The notes: generated from the sequence alone by a model not told the origin. Counted from the first letter of the stretch, positions 37,841 through 47,964 are shown. The stretch is DNA of 64,000 nucleotides from Dyella sp. C9 (GCF_003332825.1 NZ_QIRF01000010.1:85738-149737); one strand, 5' to 3'. A program made the numbers and translations.

Positions 37841-40009
37841 TCAGTAGAGGTCGATGGGGTCGACGTCGAGTGACCAGCGTACCCGTCGCGCGGTGGGCAA
37901 CGCGGACAGGGTGCGGAACCATGGGCGCAGCGCCTGGTGCAGCGAGCTGCGGCTGTCGGTCTCGATCAGCAGCTGGCCGCGATGGCGCCCCGCGCGCAGC
38001 GGCATCGGCGCCGGCATCGGGCCGGCCAGCTGCAGTGGTGCACCGGCGAGCGCGTTCGCCGCCTCGTGCAGGAATGCATCCACGTGCTCGCGCTGGTGCG
38101 CATCCGCGCGCAGCAGCACCTGGTGGCCATAAGGCGGGAGCTGCACGCTGCGGCGTTCCTCCAGCAGCGAGGCGGCGGCCGCGCCATAGCCCTGGGCGAG
38201 CAACTGGCGCAGCAGCGGGTGATCGGGGTGATGCGTCTGCAGCAACACGCGGCCGGGCTTGGCGGCGCGACCGGCACGACCGGCCACCTGCACCACCAGT
38301 TGCGAGAGCCGTTCGCTGGCGCGGAAATCCACGCTGTGCAGGCCTTCGTCCACGCCCACGATGGCGACCAGGGTGAGGTTGGGCAGGTCGTGGCCCTTGG
38401 CCAGCATCTGGGTGCCGACCAGGATGGCGGGCTTGTCCTGGTGCAGGCCTTCGAGCAGTTGCTCGAAGGCATCGCGGCGGCGCGTGGTCTCGCGGTCGAT
38501 GCGCAGCACCGGCACCTCGGGGAACTGCGCAGCCAGTGCTTCTTCCAGGCGCTCGGTGCCCTGGCCCTGCGGCTTGAGCTCCTGCCCGCTGCAGGCAGGA
38601 CATTGCGCGGGCAGGCGCGCGGTGTAGTCGCAGTGATGGCAGATCAGCTGGCGCCGCCCGGCGTGCAGTGTCATCGGGTGTTCGCAGCGCGGGCATTCCG
38701 CATGCCAGCCGCACGCATGGCACAGCAGCACCGGTGCATAGCCTCGGCGATTGCGGAACACCAGCGCCTGCTCGCCGCGCGCCACCGTGTCGCGCACCGC
38801 CGCCAGCAACGCGGGCGACAGGCCGTGTTCCAGCCGCTGCGCGCGCATGTCCACGATCTGCACCTGCGGCGGGCGGATCGCGCCGGGCCGCGCGCGCAGT
38901 TGCAGCGCGCGATAGCGGCCGGCCTGAACGTTGGCCAGCGATTCCAGCGAGGGCGTGGCCGAGCCCAGCACCACCGGCACATCCAGCGCGCGCGCGCGTA
39001 GCAGGGCGAGATCGCGGGCGTGGTAGCGGAAGCCTTCCTGCTGCTTGTAGGCGCTGTCGTGTTCCTCGTCGACGACGATCAGGCCCGCATGCGGCAGCGG
39101 CGTGAAGATGGCCGAGCGCGTGCCCAGGATCACCTTGGCCTCGCCCGATCGGGCGCGCAGCCAGGCGCGTGCGCGATCGCCCTCGGCAAGGTTGGAGTGC
39201 AGCACCTGCACGGCCACGCCGAGGCGGTCGCGCAGGCGGCGCACGGTCTGCGGCGCCAGGCCGATCTCCGGAACCAGCAGCAGGGCCTGCTTGCCCTGTG
39301 CGATGACCTGTTCGATCAGGGCGAGGTAGACCTCGGTCTTGCCGCTGCCGGTGACGCCGTCGAGCAGGAACGACTGGAAGCTGCCCAGCGCCGCACGGAT
39401 CGCGCTCACCGCGCTGCTTTGCTCCTCGCTCAGCACCGGCGGAGTGGTGACCGCGGCCGGCACGGCGCTGCGGGTTTCCACGCGCTCGATCAGGCCGGCC
39501 TGGTCCAGCCGGCGCGCGGCGTCGCGCCAGCCCGGCAGCATCTCGTGCAGCAGCTCGGCGCTTTGCGGGCCGCGCGACAGCGCGTCCAGCAGGGCGCGGC
39601 TGCCGCCCCGCCGGCTGCCGGCATCCAGTGCGCTGCGGCCGGTGGTGGTGAGCGCCCAGGCCTCCTCGCGCAGGTCGGGCAGGGGCCGGTCCTCGCGCAG
39701 GGCAAGCGGCAGTGCGTTGGCGTAGGCCTCGCCGGGCGCGCCCCGCCAGTAGTCGGCGGCGCGGGCGAGGGTGGCCATCAATTCCGTGTCGCGCAGCGGG
39801 CCGTCAGCCAGCACGCGCAGCACCCGCTTGAGGCGGGCACTGCCCACCGCCGCCTCGGCGGCGGCCTCGACCACCACGCCCACCGCCTTGCCCTTGCCGA
39901 ACGGCACCAGCACGCGGCTGCCGGCCTCGACGCGGCCGTCGGCCGGGGGCAGGTAGTCGAACAGGGTCGGCAGGGGAACCGGGAGGGCGACGCGTAGGAC
40001 GGCGGGCAT
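37841..40009 (-). CDS. priA: Primosomal replication-restart helicase PriA
   Basis: A 722-aa DNA helicase that reloads the replisome at stalled forks. Seen: N-terminal DNA-binding domain (1-105) starting VLRVALPVPLPTLFDYL, winged helix, Walker A DGVTGSGKTEVYL, DEEH box (VVDEEHDSAYKQQEGFRY), SATPS, the Cys zinc sites (CHACGWHAECPRCEHP and CHHCDY, CPAC), and helicase C with GTQMLAKGHD and QVAGRAGRA. ATG at 40009 has ACGAGGT upstream. DnaA boxes lie 168-200 bp upstream of the start. Confidence 0.96.
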   Translation of the reverse strand: MPAVLRVALPVPLPTLFDYLPPADGRVEAGSRVLVPFGKGKAVGVVVEAAAEAAVGSARLKRVLRVLADGPLRDTELMATLARAADYWRGAPGEAYANALPLALREDRPLPDLREEAWALTTTGRSALDAGSRRGGSRALLDALSRGPQSAELLHEMLPGWRDAARRLDQAGLIERVETRSAVPAAVTTPPVLSEEQSSAVSAIRAALGSFQSFLLDGVTGSGKTEVYLALIEQVIAQGKQALLLVPEIGLAPQTVRRLRDRLGVAVQVLHSNLAEGDRARAWLRARSGEAKVILGTRSAIFTPLPHAGLIVVDEEHDSAYKQQEGFRYHARDLALLRARALDVPVVLGSATPSLESLANVQAGRYRALQLRARPGAIRPPQVQIVDMRAQRLEHGLSPALLAAVRDTVARGEQALVFRNRRGYAPVLLCHACGWHAECPRCEHPMTLHAGRRQLICHHCDYTARLPAQCPACSGQELKPQGQGTERLEEALAAQFPEVPVLRIDRETTRRRDAFEQLLEGLHQDKPAILVGTQMLAKGHDLPNLTLVAIVGVDEGLHSVDFRASERLSQLVVQVAGRAGRAAKPGRVLLQTHHPDHPLLRQLLAQGYGAAAASLLEERRSVQLPPYGHQVLLRADAHQREHVDAFLHEAANALAGAPLQLAGPMPAPMPLRAGRHRGQLLIETDSRSSLHQALRPWFRTLSALPTARRVRWSLDVDPIDLY

Positions 40010-40176
40010 GGATACCTCGTGGCAGCCCAGTGTAACCGGCCTGTTATGCCGAGCGGCGGCCGGCCCGGTTCCTGCAGTGCGGAGGCGAATGGTCTGCCTG
40101 CGGGGGCTTGGCGGGGATTGCTGCCCCGTCATCTAGGAAGCGGGTCTAAGTGGCTATGGCTAGGGTGTTTTTGCGT

Positions 40177-40209
40177 TTATCCACAGCCTCTGTGGATAAG
40201 TCTGTGGAT
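40177..40209. promoter_or_regulatory. DnaA box cluster
   Basis: TTATCCACA (40177-40185) and TGTGGATAA (40191-40199) are perfect consensus DnaA boxes in inverted order with a 5-nt spacer; TGTGGATCG (40203-40209 core) is a third with two mismatches. They could link priA expression to DnaA activity or titrate DnaA. Confidence 0.7.
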
Positions 40210-40361
40210 CGTGCGTTGAGGGAGGCCCCTCAGGCGCATGAAAACGGCCTTCATGACGCTCTGTGCAAGTTTTAACCATGAAAAAAGACAACATGAATTC
40301 AATGACTTACACGGCGTGCTCGGCTAGCGTTCATACAACTGCCATAGGCACGGGACTTGCC

Positions 40362-40389
40362 TTGACAGCCATGTGACGCTGTGTAAAAC
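40362..40389 (+). promoter_or_regulatory. Sigma-70-like promoter facing DUF3667 antisense
   Basis: TTGACA (exact -35), 16-nt spacer, TAAAAC (-10, four of six). It points into the 3' end of the minus-strand DUF3667 gene and has no plus-strand gene ahead. Could drive a small or antisense RNA; chance cannot be excluded. Confidence 0.35.
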
Positions 40390-40483
40390 CCCTACGTGAG
40401 ACATCGCACGGGCGCTGGCGACCTGCGCCACTCGACGGTTCATGTGTGAGCTGCGTCACGAAAATGCAGTGGTCGCGTTGACG

Positions 40484-41602
40484 TCAGTGCGCCAGGCCAA
40501 GCAGGGCGGCGATGCTCAGGGCGATACCGATCAGCCAGCAATACACCCAGCCCACGAACAGGTACTTCACCGTGGTCATGAACCAGCCCTGGCGATAGAC
40601 CTGCTTTTGCATGATCAGCAGATAGATAGGCACCCATACCCCCAATGCCCAGATCACCAGCAGCAGCGGCGTGCTTGTCCAGGCCGCATGTGGAACCAGC
40701 CAGCTGCGCAGTCCGCCGACCAGCACGCCGAGCAGCAGCGCCAGGAATATAAAGGCGTGGCTGTGCAGTGCCACGATCAGGTGCTCCATGTAGAGGCGGC
40801 GCTTGAATACGTACATCAGCTTCAGCAGCAGCGCGAACAGCGGCATCACGACGAACATGGTCTGGGCTAGCACGCCGAAGACGCCGGCCAGGATCCGCTC
40901 CTGGGCCGCGGCGCCCTCCTCGCCGCCGGCCGTCGCGCCTCTCAGGTTGACGCCCATGTGTTCGATGGACCGGTTGATGCTCCGGACCATGCTGCTGGGC
41001 AGCCAGCTTGCTTCGAACTTGTTCTGGTGGAAATCCCAGCCGTCCTCGGTCTGGACCGGCAGCGGCGCGGCCCCCAGCTGTTCAAGGCGGTGGTTGGCGT
41101 GGTCGCGCTCGACGCTGATCAGCTTCCTGATGGTCTTCTTGCCGTGTTCGGCACTGTCCGCCGCCTTGTCGATGTCCTTGCGCATCGTCTCGAAGCGGGC
41201 ACGCACCGCCTCGGGGGTGGTGTCCCTGGCGAAGTCGCCGGTACCGGCGCTGGCCTCGAGATTGGTGTCGGCGAAGCCGATGTTGTCGATCGCGATGCGG
41301 GTGACGAAGAACGACAGCAGGCACAGCACGAACATCAGGCGGAACGGCGCCACGTAGCGCTGCCGGCGTCCGCTGAAGTACTCCATGGTGAGGAAACCGG
41401 GCCGGTACAGCAGCGGCGGCAGCGTATTGAAGATGCGGCCGTCGATGTGCAGCACCATGTCGAGCGTGTCCTCGACCATGTGGTGCATGGGGCGCAGCAC
41501 GCTGTGGATGGACTGCCCGCACTCATGGCAGAACTCGCCTTGCATGGGCGCTCCGCAATTGGCGCAGTGCACGCCTTCGAACGACACCAGTTCCTTCTTC
41601 AT
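40484..41602 (-). CDS. DUF3667-type membrane protein with zinc ribbon
   Basis: A 372-aa protein. Seen: an N-terminal zinc-ribbon CANCGAPMQGEFCHECGQ (four Cys), a hydrophobic hairpin segment around GFLTMEYFSGRRQRYVAPFRL (the DUF3667 signature region), TM1 near 88-106, a soluble helical region (about 110-225) with charged heptads, and about four C-terminal helices (about 238-262, 285-305, 318-335, 345-368). The family is of unknown function, common in Xanthomonadales and Bacteroidetes. The gene is monocistronic on the minus strand, with 130 nt to the divergent MATE gene. Confidence 0.8.
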   Translation of the reverse strand: MKKELVSFEGVHCANCGAPMQGEFCHECGQSIHSVLRPMHHMVEDTLDMVLHIDGRIFNTLPPLLYRPGFLTMEYFSGRRQRYVAPFRLMFVLCLLSFFVTRIAIDNIGFADTNLEASAGTGDFARDTTPEAVRARFETMRKDIDKAADSAEHGKKTIRKLISVERDHANHRLEQLGAAPLPVQTEDGWDFHQNKFEASWLPSSMVRSINRSIEHMGVNLRGATAGGEEGAAAQERILAGVFGVLAQTMFVVMPLFALLLKLMYVFKRRLYMEHLIVALHSHAFIFLALLLGVLVGGLRSWLVPHAAWTSTPLLLVIWALGVWVPIYLLIMQKQVYRQGWFMTTVKYLFVGWVYCWLIGIALSIAALLGLAH

Positions 41603-41732
41603 GTGTCTCCCCCGAGCGAATCAGCACGCGATCTTGGCACAAGCCCGTGACAGCGGCAGCCCCCGGCGGCGCGGCGGAACCCCCGGTGCAGGGACGGGCC
41701 TCCTGTAGACTGTGGGCCACAGGAGTTCCCAT

Positions 41733-43100
41733 ATGCTGTCTTTCCGCCCCGATCGCGCCAGGGTGGCGCACGAGGTCGGCGCCACCGTGCGCCTTGCCCT
41801 TCCCCTGATCGCCGCCCAGCTCGCCGCCGTTGGCCCGAATTTTGTCGACGCCGTGCTGGCCGGCCACCTCAGTGCCCATGTGCAGGCCGCCGTCACCACG
41901 GCGGTCAGCATCTGGGCGCTGGCGCTGGTGAGCGGCCTGGGCATGATGATGGCAGTGCCGCCGTCGGTGGCGCAGCTCGATGGCGCCGGCCGGCGGCATG
42001 AAGTGGGCGCCGTGTTCATCCAGGCGCTGTGGCTGGCCTGGGGCATGGGCATCGTGATCTGGTTCCTGATACGCCATGCCACCCCGATGCTGGACTGGAT
42101 CGGCGTGGTGCCCACGCTGCGCACCGACGTGATGCATTTCCTGCATGCGATCAGCTGGGCAGGCCCGGCGCTCACCAGCTATTTCGCGCTGCGCGGTCTG
42201 TCCGAGGGCCTGTCGATGACGCGCCCCTCGATGTACTTCAGCTTTGGCGGCCTGTTGCTGCTGGCGCCGCTGGGCTACGTGCTGATGTACGGCAAGTTCG
42301 GCCTGCCCGCGCTGGGCTCGCTGGGCAGCGGCATCGCCACCGCCACGGTGTTGTGGCTGGAGATGCTGGGCTTTGCCCTGTTCGTGGCCAGGCACCCGGC
42401 CTATCGCGACCTTGGGTTGCGCGAAGGGCTGGCCTGGCCCAGGCCGAAGATGCTGCTGGAACTGGTCAAGATCGGTGGCCCGATGGCGGTGACCCTGCTG
42501 GCGGAGGGCGGCCTGTTCGTGGCGGTGGCATTGGCCATCGCCACCCTGGGCGAGACGGTGGTGGCCAGCCACCAGGTGGCACTGAGCGTGGCCACCGTGG
42601 CTTTCATGATCCCGCTGGGCCTGTCGATGGCGATCACCGTGCGCGTGGGCAACGCGGTGGGCCGCGGCGATGCGCGTGGCGTGCGTTACGCCGGTTTCTG
42701 CGGCATCGCGCTGGCGCTGTGCACGCAGGTGGTCTCGTCCTCGGTGATGCTGGGCATGCCGCATGTGCTGGCCCGGCTGTATACGCATGACGCCGGGGTG
42801 ATCGCGCTGGCGGCGCAGCTGATGCTGCTGGCCGGGCTGTTCCAGTTCTCCGACGGCATCCAGGTCAGCTCCAACGGCGCGCTGCGCGGCCTCAAGGACA
42901 CCCGCGTGCCGATGGTGATCACGCTGTTCGCCTACTGGGGCGTGGGCATGCCGGTGGGCTGGTGGCTGGCGTTCCGCCACGGCATGGGTGCGCGCGGCAT
43001 GTGGATGGGCCTGATCGCCGGCCTCACCATGGCCGCCGTGCTGCTGTTCGCAAGGTTCTGGCGCAATGCGTGGCGCGAGTCGTGGCGCCCGGCGAAGTAG
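41733..43100 (+). CDS. MATE family multidrug efflux transporter
   Basis: A 455-aa protein with twelve predicted transmembrane helices in two homologous halves. Seen: N-terminal RLALPLIAAQLAAVGPNFVDAVLAG, the family's usual first helix, a matching start of the second half (LLELVKIGGPMAVTLLAEGG), and SMAITVRVGNAVGRGDARG, a conserved MATE loop. The best-known relatives are NorM-type Na+ or H+ drug antiporters. ATG at 41733 has AGGAGTT upstream. Substrate unknown. It is divergent from the DUF3667 gene and precedes sppA by 128 nt. Confidence 0.9.
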   Translation: MLSFRPDRARVAHEVGATVRLALPLIAAQLAAVGPNFVDAVLAGHLSAHVQAAVTTAVSIWALALVSGLGMMMAVPPSVAQLDGAGRRHEVGAVFIQALWLAWGMGIVIWFLIRHATPMLDWIGVVPTLRTDVMHFLHAISWAGPALTSYFALRGLSEGLSMTRPSMYFSFGGLLLLAPLGYVLMYGKFGLPALGSLGSGIATATVLWLEMLGFALFVARHPAYRDLGLREGLAWPRPKMLLELVKIGGPMAVTLLAEGGLFVAVALAIATLGETVVASHQVALSVATVAFMIPLGLSMAITVRVGNAVGRGDARGVRYAGFCGIALALCTQVVSSSVMLGMPHVLARLYTHDAGVIALAAQLMLLAGLFQFSDGIQVSSNGALRGLKDTRVPMVITLFAYWGVGMPVGWWLAFRHGMGARGMWMGLIAGLTMAAVLLFARFWRNAWRESWRPAK

Positions 43101-43228
43101 CGCGCCGCGGGACCTTTCACGTCCCGCAGACAAGACCGCTCCCATCCCCGCCTTCACCCCCTACTTTCGCCCGATGACCTGCGGCGCGCGAACCGCTACG
43201 CTGTGCCGGACACTCTGAGGAATCTCGC

Positions 43229-45094
43229 ATGACGGAACGTCGCACCACCGGCTTCTGGGCTTTTCTCTGCACCCTCGGGCGCGGCATCAACGTGGTCAGG
43301 CTGGTCGTCCTCAACCTGGTCTTCTTCTTTTTCTTCTTCATCATCGTCCTGCTGTTGCTCGGCGGTTACCTCGGCAACCGCGGCGAGCACGTGGTGCAGA
43401 ACGACAGCGTGCTGGTGATCCGGCCCAAGGGCGACCTGGTCGAGCAGTACAGCATCGATCCGATGCAGCGCGCACTGGCGCAGCTGTCGGGCAATCCGCC
43501 CAAGCAGGTGCAGCTGCGCGACCTGGTCGGCGCGATCGACGCGGCGGCCAAGGACACCCGCATCACCCGCATCCTGCTGCTGCCCGACGAACTGCAGGGT
43601 GGCGGCTTCGCCGCGCTGCGCGAGGTGGGCGCGGCGCTGGATCGTTTCCGCGCGGCCGGCAAGCCGGTGATCGTGTGGGGCGCCAGCTACGACCAGGGGC
43701 AGTACTACCTGGCCGCGCATGCCGATCGCGTGCTGGTCGATCCGCAGGGCGGCGTGATGATCACCGGCCTGGCCAACTACCGCCTGTTCTACAAGGATCT
43801 GCTGGACAAACTCGGCGTGGACGTGCACCTGTTCCGCGTGGGCCAGTTCAAGAGTGCCGCCGAGCCTTACATCCTCGACCACGCCTCGCCCGAGTCGAAG
43901 GAGGCCGACAGCTTCTGGATGGGCGGCCTGTGGGACAGCTACATCAATGAGGTGGCCAAGCTGCGCAAGCTCGATCCGGCCACGTTGCGCGGCGACATCG
44001 ACAGCCTGCCCGAGAAGATCGCCAGCGCCCGCGGCGACCTCGGGCAGCTCTCGCTGGATGAGCACCTGGTCGACGGCCTGGCCACGCCCGCCGAGCTGGA
44101 CGCGATGATGCGCAAGGAAGGCGTACCTGCCGGCAAGAAGGGCGAGGGTTTCCGCCAGGTATCCTTGCAACGCTATGGGGACACCCTGCCTGACGACAGC
44201 GATGGCGTCGCGCCGGGCGTCGCGGTAGTGGTGGCCGAAGGCGAAATCTCCGGTGGCAAGCAGCCGCAAGGCTCGGTGGGCGGTGAATCCACCGCCGCGC
44301 TGGTGCGCGCCGCCCGCGAGGACAAGCGCACCAAGGCGCTGGTGCTGCGCGTGAACTCCCCCGGAGGCGAGGTGTATGCGGCCGAGCAGATCCGCCGCGA
44401 GGTGGCGCTGACCCGTGCCGCGGGCATCCCGGTGATCGTGTCGATGGGCAATGTCGCGGCCAGTGGCGGTTACTGGATCTCGATGAATGCCGATCGCATC
44501 TACGCCGAGCCCAACACCATCACCGGCTCCATCGGCATCTTCGGCATGGTGCTCACCGTGCCGGGTACGCTGGACAAGCTCGGCGTGAAGAGCGACGGCG
44601 TGGGTACCAGCCCGCTGGCCGGTGCGTTCGACATCACGCGCCCGCTGGATCCCAAGGTGGGCACGGTGATCCAGGCCAGCATCGACAAGGGCTACCGTGA
44701 CTTCGTCGGCCAGGTGGCCACGGCGCGCGGCAAGCCGTATGACGCCATCGACACCATCGCGCAGGGCCGCGTGTGGACTGGCCAGCAGGCGTTGGAACGT
44801 GGCCTGGTGGACCAGCTCGGCGGCCTGGGTGATGCCGTAAGTGAAGCCGCGTCGCGGGCCAAGCTCGGCAAGCAGTATCCGGTGCGCTACATCGAGGAGC
44901 CGCTGGGCGGTTTCCAGCAGTTCCTGCTCGGCCTCAATGAGAACGCGATGGTGCGCGTTGCACAGGCTTACGGCATTACGCTGCCGGCATGGGTGGCGCA
45001 CATCGACAGCATGGCGCCGGAGCTGAAGCTGTTGCGCACGGCGCAGTCGGGCCGTCCCAACGTCTACGCCTACTGCTTCTGCTCGCCGCGTTGA
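43229..45094 (+). CDS. sppA: Signal peptide peptidase SppA, 67K type
   Basis: A 621-aa membrane serine protease (family S49) that degrades cleaved signal peptides. Seen: an N-terminal membrane helix (about 24-52, with a Phe6 run), a first S49-like half with the catalytic Lys in [12 protein letters not shown] (near 205), and a second half with the nucleophile Ser in [12 protein letters not shown] (near 412). Length and two-half structure match E. coli SppA (618 aa), which forms a tetrameric bowl in the periplasm. GAGGA precedes the ATG. A perfect terminator follows. Confidence 0.95.
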   Translation: MTERRTTGFWAFLCTLGRGINVVRLVVLNLVFFFFFFIIVLLLLGGYLGNRGEHVVQNDSVLVIRPKGDLVEQYSIDPMQRALAQLSGNPPKQVQLRDLVGAIDAAAKDTRITRILLLPDELQGGGFAALREVGAALDRFRAAGKPVIVWGASYDQGQYYLAAHADRVLVDPQGGVMITGLANYRLFYKDLLDKLGVDVHLFRVGQFKSAAEPYILDHASPESKEADSFWMGGLWDSYINEVAKLRKLDPATLRGDIDSLPEKIASARGDLGQLSLDEHLVDGLATPAELDAMMRKEGVPAGKKGEGFRQVSLQRYGDTLPDDSDGVAPGVAVVVAEGEISGGKQPQGSVGGESTAALVRAAREDKRTKALVLRVNSPGGEVYAAEQIRREVALTRAAGIPVIVSMGNVAASGGYWISMNADRIYAEPNTITGSIGIFGMVLTVPGTLDKLGVKSDGVGTSPLAGAFDITRPLDPKVGTVIQASIDKGYRDFVGQVATARGKPYDAIDTIAQGRVWTGQQALERGLVDQLGGLGDAVSEAASRAKLGKQYPVRYIEEPLGGFQQFLLGLNENAMVRVAQAYGITLPAWVAHIDSMAPELKLLRTAQSGRPNVYAYCFCSPR

Positions 45095-45102
45095 GTCACA
45101 CG

Positions 45103-45132
45103 AAAGAAGGGCGCCGTGAGGCGCCCTTCTTT
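45103..45132 (+). terminator. sppA terminator
   Basis: AAAGAAGGGCGCC-GTGA-GGCGCCCTTCTTT, a perfect 13-bp stem with tetraloop and A/T ends, 9 nt after the sppA stop. It can act in both directions between convergent genes. Confidence 0.9.
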
Positions 45133-45146
45133 GACAACGGCTTTCC

Positions 45147-45184
45147 ACGAAATCGCCAGCGGCCTGCGCCGCTGGCGATTTCGT
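45147..45184 (-). terminator. metE terminator
   Basis: A perfect 17-bp stem, half-site ACGAAATCGCCAGCGGC, with a 4-nt loop, starting 2 nt past the metE stop codon. Together with the sppA hairpin it separates two convergent genes. Confidence 0.8.
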
Positions 45185-45185
45185 T

Positions 45186-47474
45186 TCAGGCTTCCACGGC
45201 GAGCGACTCGCGCATGCGCTGCGCGGCCTCGACCATGGTGGTGAGTGCGGCACGCACTTCCGCCCAGCCACGCGTCTTCAGGCCGCAGTCCGGGTTGACC
45301 CACAGCTGCTCGGGCTTGAGCACGCGGGCGGCCTTCTCCAGCAGCTCCGCCATCTCGCCGAGTTCGGGCACGCGCGGCGAGTGGATGTCGTACACGCCGG
45401 GGCCAATCTCGTTGGGGTAGTGGAAGCGCACGAAGGCATCGAGCAGCTCCATGCGCGAACGCGAGGTCTCGATCGAGATCACGTCGGCATCCATCGCGGC
45501 GACCGCCTCGATGATGTCGTTGAACTCCGAGTAGCACATGTGGGTGTGGATCTGCGTCTGGTCGGCCACGCCGGAGGCGGCCAGGCGGAAGCTTTCCACC
45601 GCCCAGTCGAGGTACTCGGCCCAGTCGCTTCGACGCAGCGGCAGGCCTTCGCGCAGCGCCGGCTCGTCGATCTGGATCACGCCGATGCCGGCCGCTTCCA
45701 GGTCCTGCACCTCATCGCGCAGGGCGAGCGCGATCTGGCGGCAAGTCACCGAACGCGGCTGGTCGTCGCGCACGAACGACCACTGCAGCACCGTGACCGG
45801 GCCCGTCAGCATGCCCTTCATCGGACGATCGGTGAGCGACTGCGCGTAGCGCGACCAGCGCACCGTCATCGGGGCCGGGCGCTGCACGTCGCCGAAGATG
45901 ATCGGCGGCTTCACGCAGCGCGAGCCGTAGCTCTGTACCCAGCCCAGCTTGGTGAAGGCGAAACCGTCCAGCTGCTCGCCGAAGTACTCGACCATGTCGT
46001 TGCGCTCGAACTCGCCGTGCACCAGCACGTCGATGCCGATGTCTTCCTGGAAGCGCACGCAACGCTCGGTCTCGGCGGCGAGAAAGGCGTCGTAGTCGGC
46101 CTCGGACAGCTTGCCCGACTTGAAGCGTGCACGCGCCTCGCGCACTTCGTGCGTCTGCGGGAACGAGCCGATGGTGGTGGTGGGCAGCAGCGGCAGGCCC
46201 AGGCGACGCTGTTGCGCCGTGCGGCGCTGAGGGTACGCCGACTGGCGCGAAAGCGCCCTGGCGTCGACGCTGGCCAGACGGGTGGCCACGGCAGGGCGAT
46301 GCACCTGCGCGGAATGGCGGCGCGTGTCGAACGTGGCGCGCGCGGCATCGAGCGCGTCATAGGCGTGCACCAGGCCCTTCGCGGCATCGGCGAGCAGGCG
46401 CAGTTCTTCCAGCTTCTGGCGGGCGAAGGCCAGCCATGCATGCAGTTCGGCGGGCAGGGCGGTTTCCACCGACGCGTCCACCGGCACGTGCAACAGCGAA
46501 CACGACGGCGCCAGCAGCAGGCGCTTGCCGATGCGCTCGTGTGCGCGGCGCACCAGCTTCAGTGCCTGGTCCAGATCAGTGCGCCACACGTTGCGGCCGT
46601 CCACCACGCCGACTGACAGCAGCTTGCTCTCGCCCAGCGCATCGAGCACGGCGTCGAGCTGGCCCGGCGCGCGCACCAGGTCCACGTGCAGGCCGTCCAC
46701 CGGCAGGCTGGCAACCAGCGCGAGGTTGTCGCCCAGCGCGCCGAAGTAGGTCGCCAGCAGCAGCTTCGGTCGCTCGCCCGCGGCAAGCGTGGTGTAGGCC
46801 TTGCGATAGGCGGCGTGGTCGTCGCCATCCTGGTCGAGCACCAGGCAAGGCTCGTCGATCTGCACCCACTCCGCGCCTGCCTGCTTCAGCTTGGCCAGCA
46901 ACTCGGCATACACCGGTAGCAGGCGGTCGAGCAGGGCGAGGCGGTCACTGCCGTCCACCGTTTTGGACAACAGCAGGAAGCTCACCGGGCCCAGCAGCAC
47001 GGGACGTGCCTGCAGGCCCTGTTCGCGGGCTTCGAGGTATTCGGCCACCGGCTTGTCGCCGCGCAGGCGGAACGGCTGGTCCGCGTGCAGTTCCGGCACC
47101 AGGTAGTGGTAGTTGGTGTCGAACCACTTGGTCATTTCCAGCGCATGCAGGTCAATGCCGTCGCGCTGCACACCGCGGGCCAGGGCGAAATAGCCGTCCA
47201 GCGGGTTGGCGTCGTACAGGGCGCGGTAGCGCTCGGGGATGGCATCGACCAGCACGGCGGTGTCGAGCACCTGGTCGTAGTACGAGAAATCGTTGCTCGG
47301 CACCACGTCGGCGCCCGCGTCGCGCTGCAGTTTCCAGTGCCGCTGTCGAAGGCTGCGCGCCGTCTGCTGGAGCTGCTCGGCGGAGCTTTCGCCGCGCCAG
47401 TACGACTCCAGCGCGTGCTTCAGTTCGCGGCGGGGACCGATGCGGGGAAAGCCCAGGTTGGTAACGGTAGTCAT
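45186..47474 (-). CDS. metE: Cobalamin-independent methionine synthase
   Basis: A 762-aa zinc enzyme that methylates homocysteine from methyl-tetrahydropteroyltriglutamate. Seen: N-terminal [20 protein letters not shown], the folate-binding N-terminal barrel, the linker to the C-terminal barrel ([19 protein letters not shown]), zinc ligands in [11 protein letters not shown] and in [11 protein letters not shown], and [15 protein letters not shown]. Length matches the family. ATG at 47474 has GAGGAC upstream. A cobalamin riboswitch and a large palindrome lie upstream, so expression should fall when vitamin B12 is present and the B12-dependent MetH works. Confidence 0.97.
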   Translation of the reverse strand: MTTVTNLGFPRIGPRRELKHALESYWRGESSAEQLQQTARSLRQRHWKLQRDAGADVVPSNDFSYYDQVLDTAVLVDAIPERYRALYDANPLDGYFALARGVQRDGIDLHALEMTKWFDTNYHYLVPELHADQPFRLRGDKPVAEYLEAREQGLQARPVLLGPVSFLLLSKTVDGSDRLALLDRLLPVYAELLAKLKQAGAEWVQIDEPCLVLDQDGDDHAAYRKAYTTLAAGERPKLLLATYFGALGDNLALVASLPVDGLHVDLVRAPGQLDAVLDALGESKLLSVGVVDGRNVWRTDLDQALKLVRRAHERIGKRLLLAPSCSLLHVPVDASVETALPAELHAWLAFARQKLEELRLLADAAKGLVHAYDALDAARATFDTRRHSAQVHRPAVATRLASVDARALSRQSAYPQRRTAQQRRLGLPLLPTTTIGSFPQTHEVREARARFKSGKLSEADYDAFLAAETERCVRFQEDIGIDVLVHGEFERNDMVEYFGEQLDGFAFTKLGWVQSYGSRCVKPPIIFGDVQRPAPMTVRWSRYAQSLTDRPMKGMLTGPVTVLQWSFVRDDQPRSVTCRQIALALRDEVQDLEAAGIGVIQIDEPALREGLPLRRSDWAEYLDWAVESFRLAASGVADQTQIHTHMCYSEFNDIIEAVAAMDADVISIETSRSRMELLDAFVRFHYPNEIGPGVYDIHSPRVPELGEMAELLEKAARVLKPEQLWVNPDCGLKTRGWAEVRAALTTMVEAAQRMRESLAVEA

Positions 47475-47699
47475 GTTTGCGTGTCCTCGATTCGTGATGA
47501 ATGAGGAACGAAGGAACCGCGCCCGCCCGGCTGCATCGGGCAGCCAGGCGTCACGCCAGCGACCTTCGCCCCCTCGGGCGAACCGGAACCTCCGCGGGGC
47601 AGGCGTACGGACACGCGCCGCGCTGGCAGACGCGGTGCAGGCCCCGGCCGCCTCCCCTCGGAGGCTCCAAGTCAAGCGGGAGGCAGGGGCCTCCCGGCC
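47475..47699 (-). other. metE leader between riboswitch and start codon
   Basis: About 225 nt of very GC-rich transcribed leader. It holds several hairpins, such as TTCGCCC-GAGG-GGGCGAA (about 47567-47584), and a repeated pairing of GGCCCCTGCCTCC-type segments. These probably form the expression platform of the riboswitch, but no U-tract was found, so control may be at translation. Confidence 0.45.
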
Positions 47700-47858
47700 G
47701 GGGCAGGTCTTCGGGCTCGTGGACGTGAGGCACGGGGCCTCGCCTACTGTCCGCCGCTTCCCGGCCTCAAGGGCCAGTGCTTATGGCGAAGGTCGTTTCC
47801 ACACACCGCTGCGGGGCAGCGCCGGAATTGGCTCGCGAGCGAGTCGCACCGGCTTCCC
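47700..47858 (-). ncRNA. Cobalamin (B12) riboswitch
   Basis: Read on the minus strand: GGTGC near the 5' end, GCTGCCCCGCAGCGG (47806-47820), CACTGGCCC (47771-47779), CCGGGAAGC (47756-47764) and the B12 box AGCCCGAAGACCTGCC (47702-47717). These fall in the order and spacing of the conserved cobalamin riboswitch core. It lies in the metE leader, the classic target, and should reduce metE expression on binding adenosylcobalamin or a related form. Confidence 0.9.
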
Positions 47859-47864
47859 TTTTAA

Positions 47865-47896
47865 TTCCATCCTTTCATCGCGATGAAAGGATGGAA
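47865..47896. promoter_or_regulatory. 32-bp perfect palindrome, candidate metE operator
   Basis: TTCCATCCTTTCATCG followed directly by its exact reverse complement. It ends 7 nt upstream of the riboswitch 5' end, so it covers the likely core promoter. The core TTTCATCGCGATGAAA fits a dimeric helix-turn-helix repressor. ArsR-family SahR, known to control methionine-cycle genes in proteobacteria, is a candidate; the MetR motif TGAA-N5-TTCA does not fit. Confidence 0.6.
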
Positions 47897-47964
47897 ACCG
47901 TCGACCCGCGCAAGGTACCCCCCGCCAGCCAAGGCGTCAAGCGGCCTTGCGGGAAGTTTTAGGG

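Larger units (their letters stand above)
40010..40483. other. priA upstream region with DnaA boxes and an orphan promoter
   Basis: About 475 nt. It holds a pair of perfect inverted DnaA boxes plus a third partial one (40177-40209) and a plus-strand promoter-like element at 40362-40389. A 32-codon plus-strand ORF (40278-40376, MKKDNMNSMTYT...) has no ribosome site and is not called a gene. The middle part (40230-40300) is AT-richer than the surroundings. Confidence 0.55.

Noticed and set aside
40177..40209. Chromosomal origin (oriC) at the DnaA boxes
   Set aside because: Only two perfect boxes, no dnaA, dnaN, gyrB or rpmH nearby, and no clear AT-rich unwinding region with trimer repeats.
40278..40376. 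32-codon plus-strand ORF starting MKKDNMNSMTYT
   Set aside because: No Shine-Dalgarno and no recognisable features; an AT-richer patch gives such ORFs by chance.
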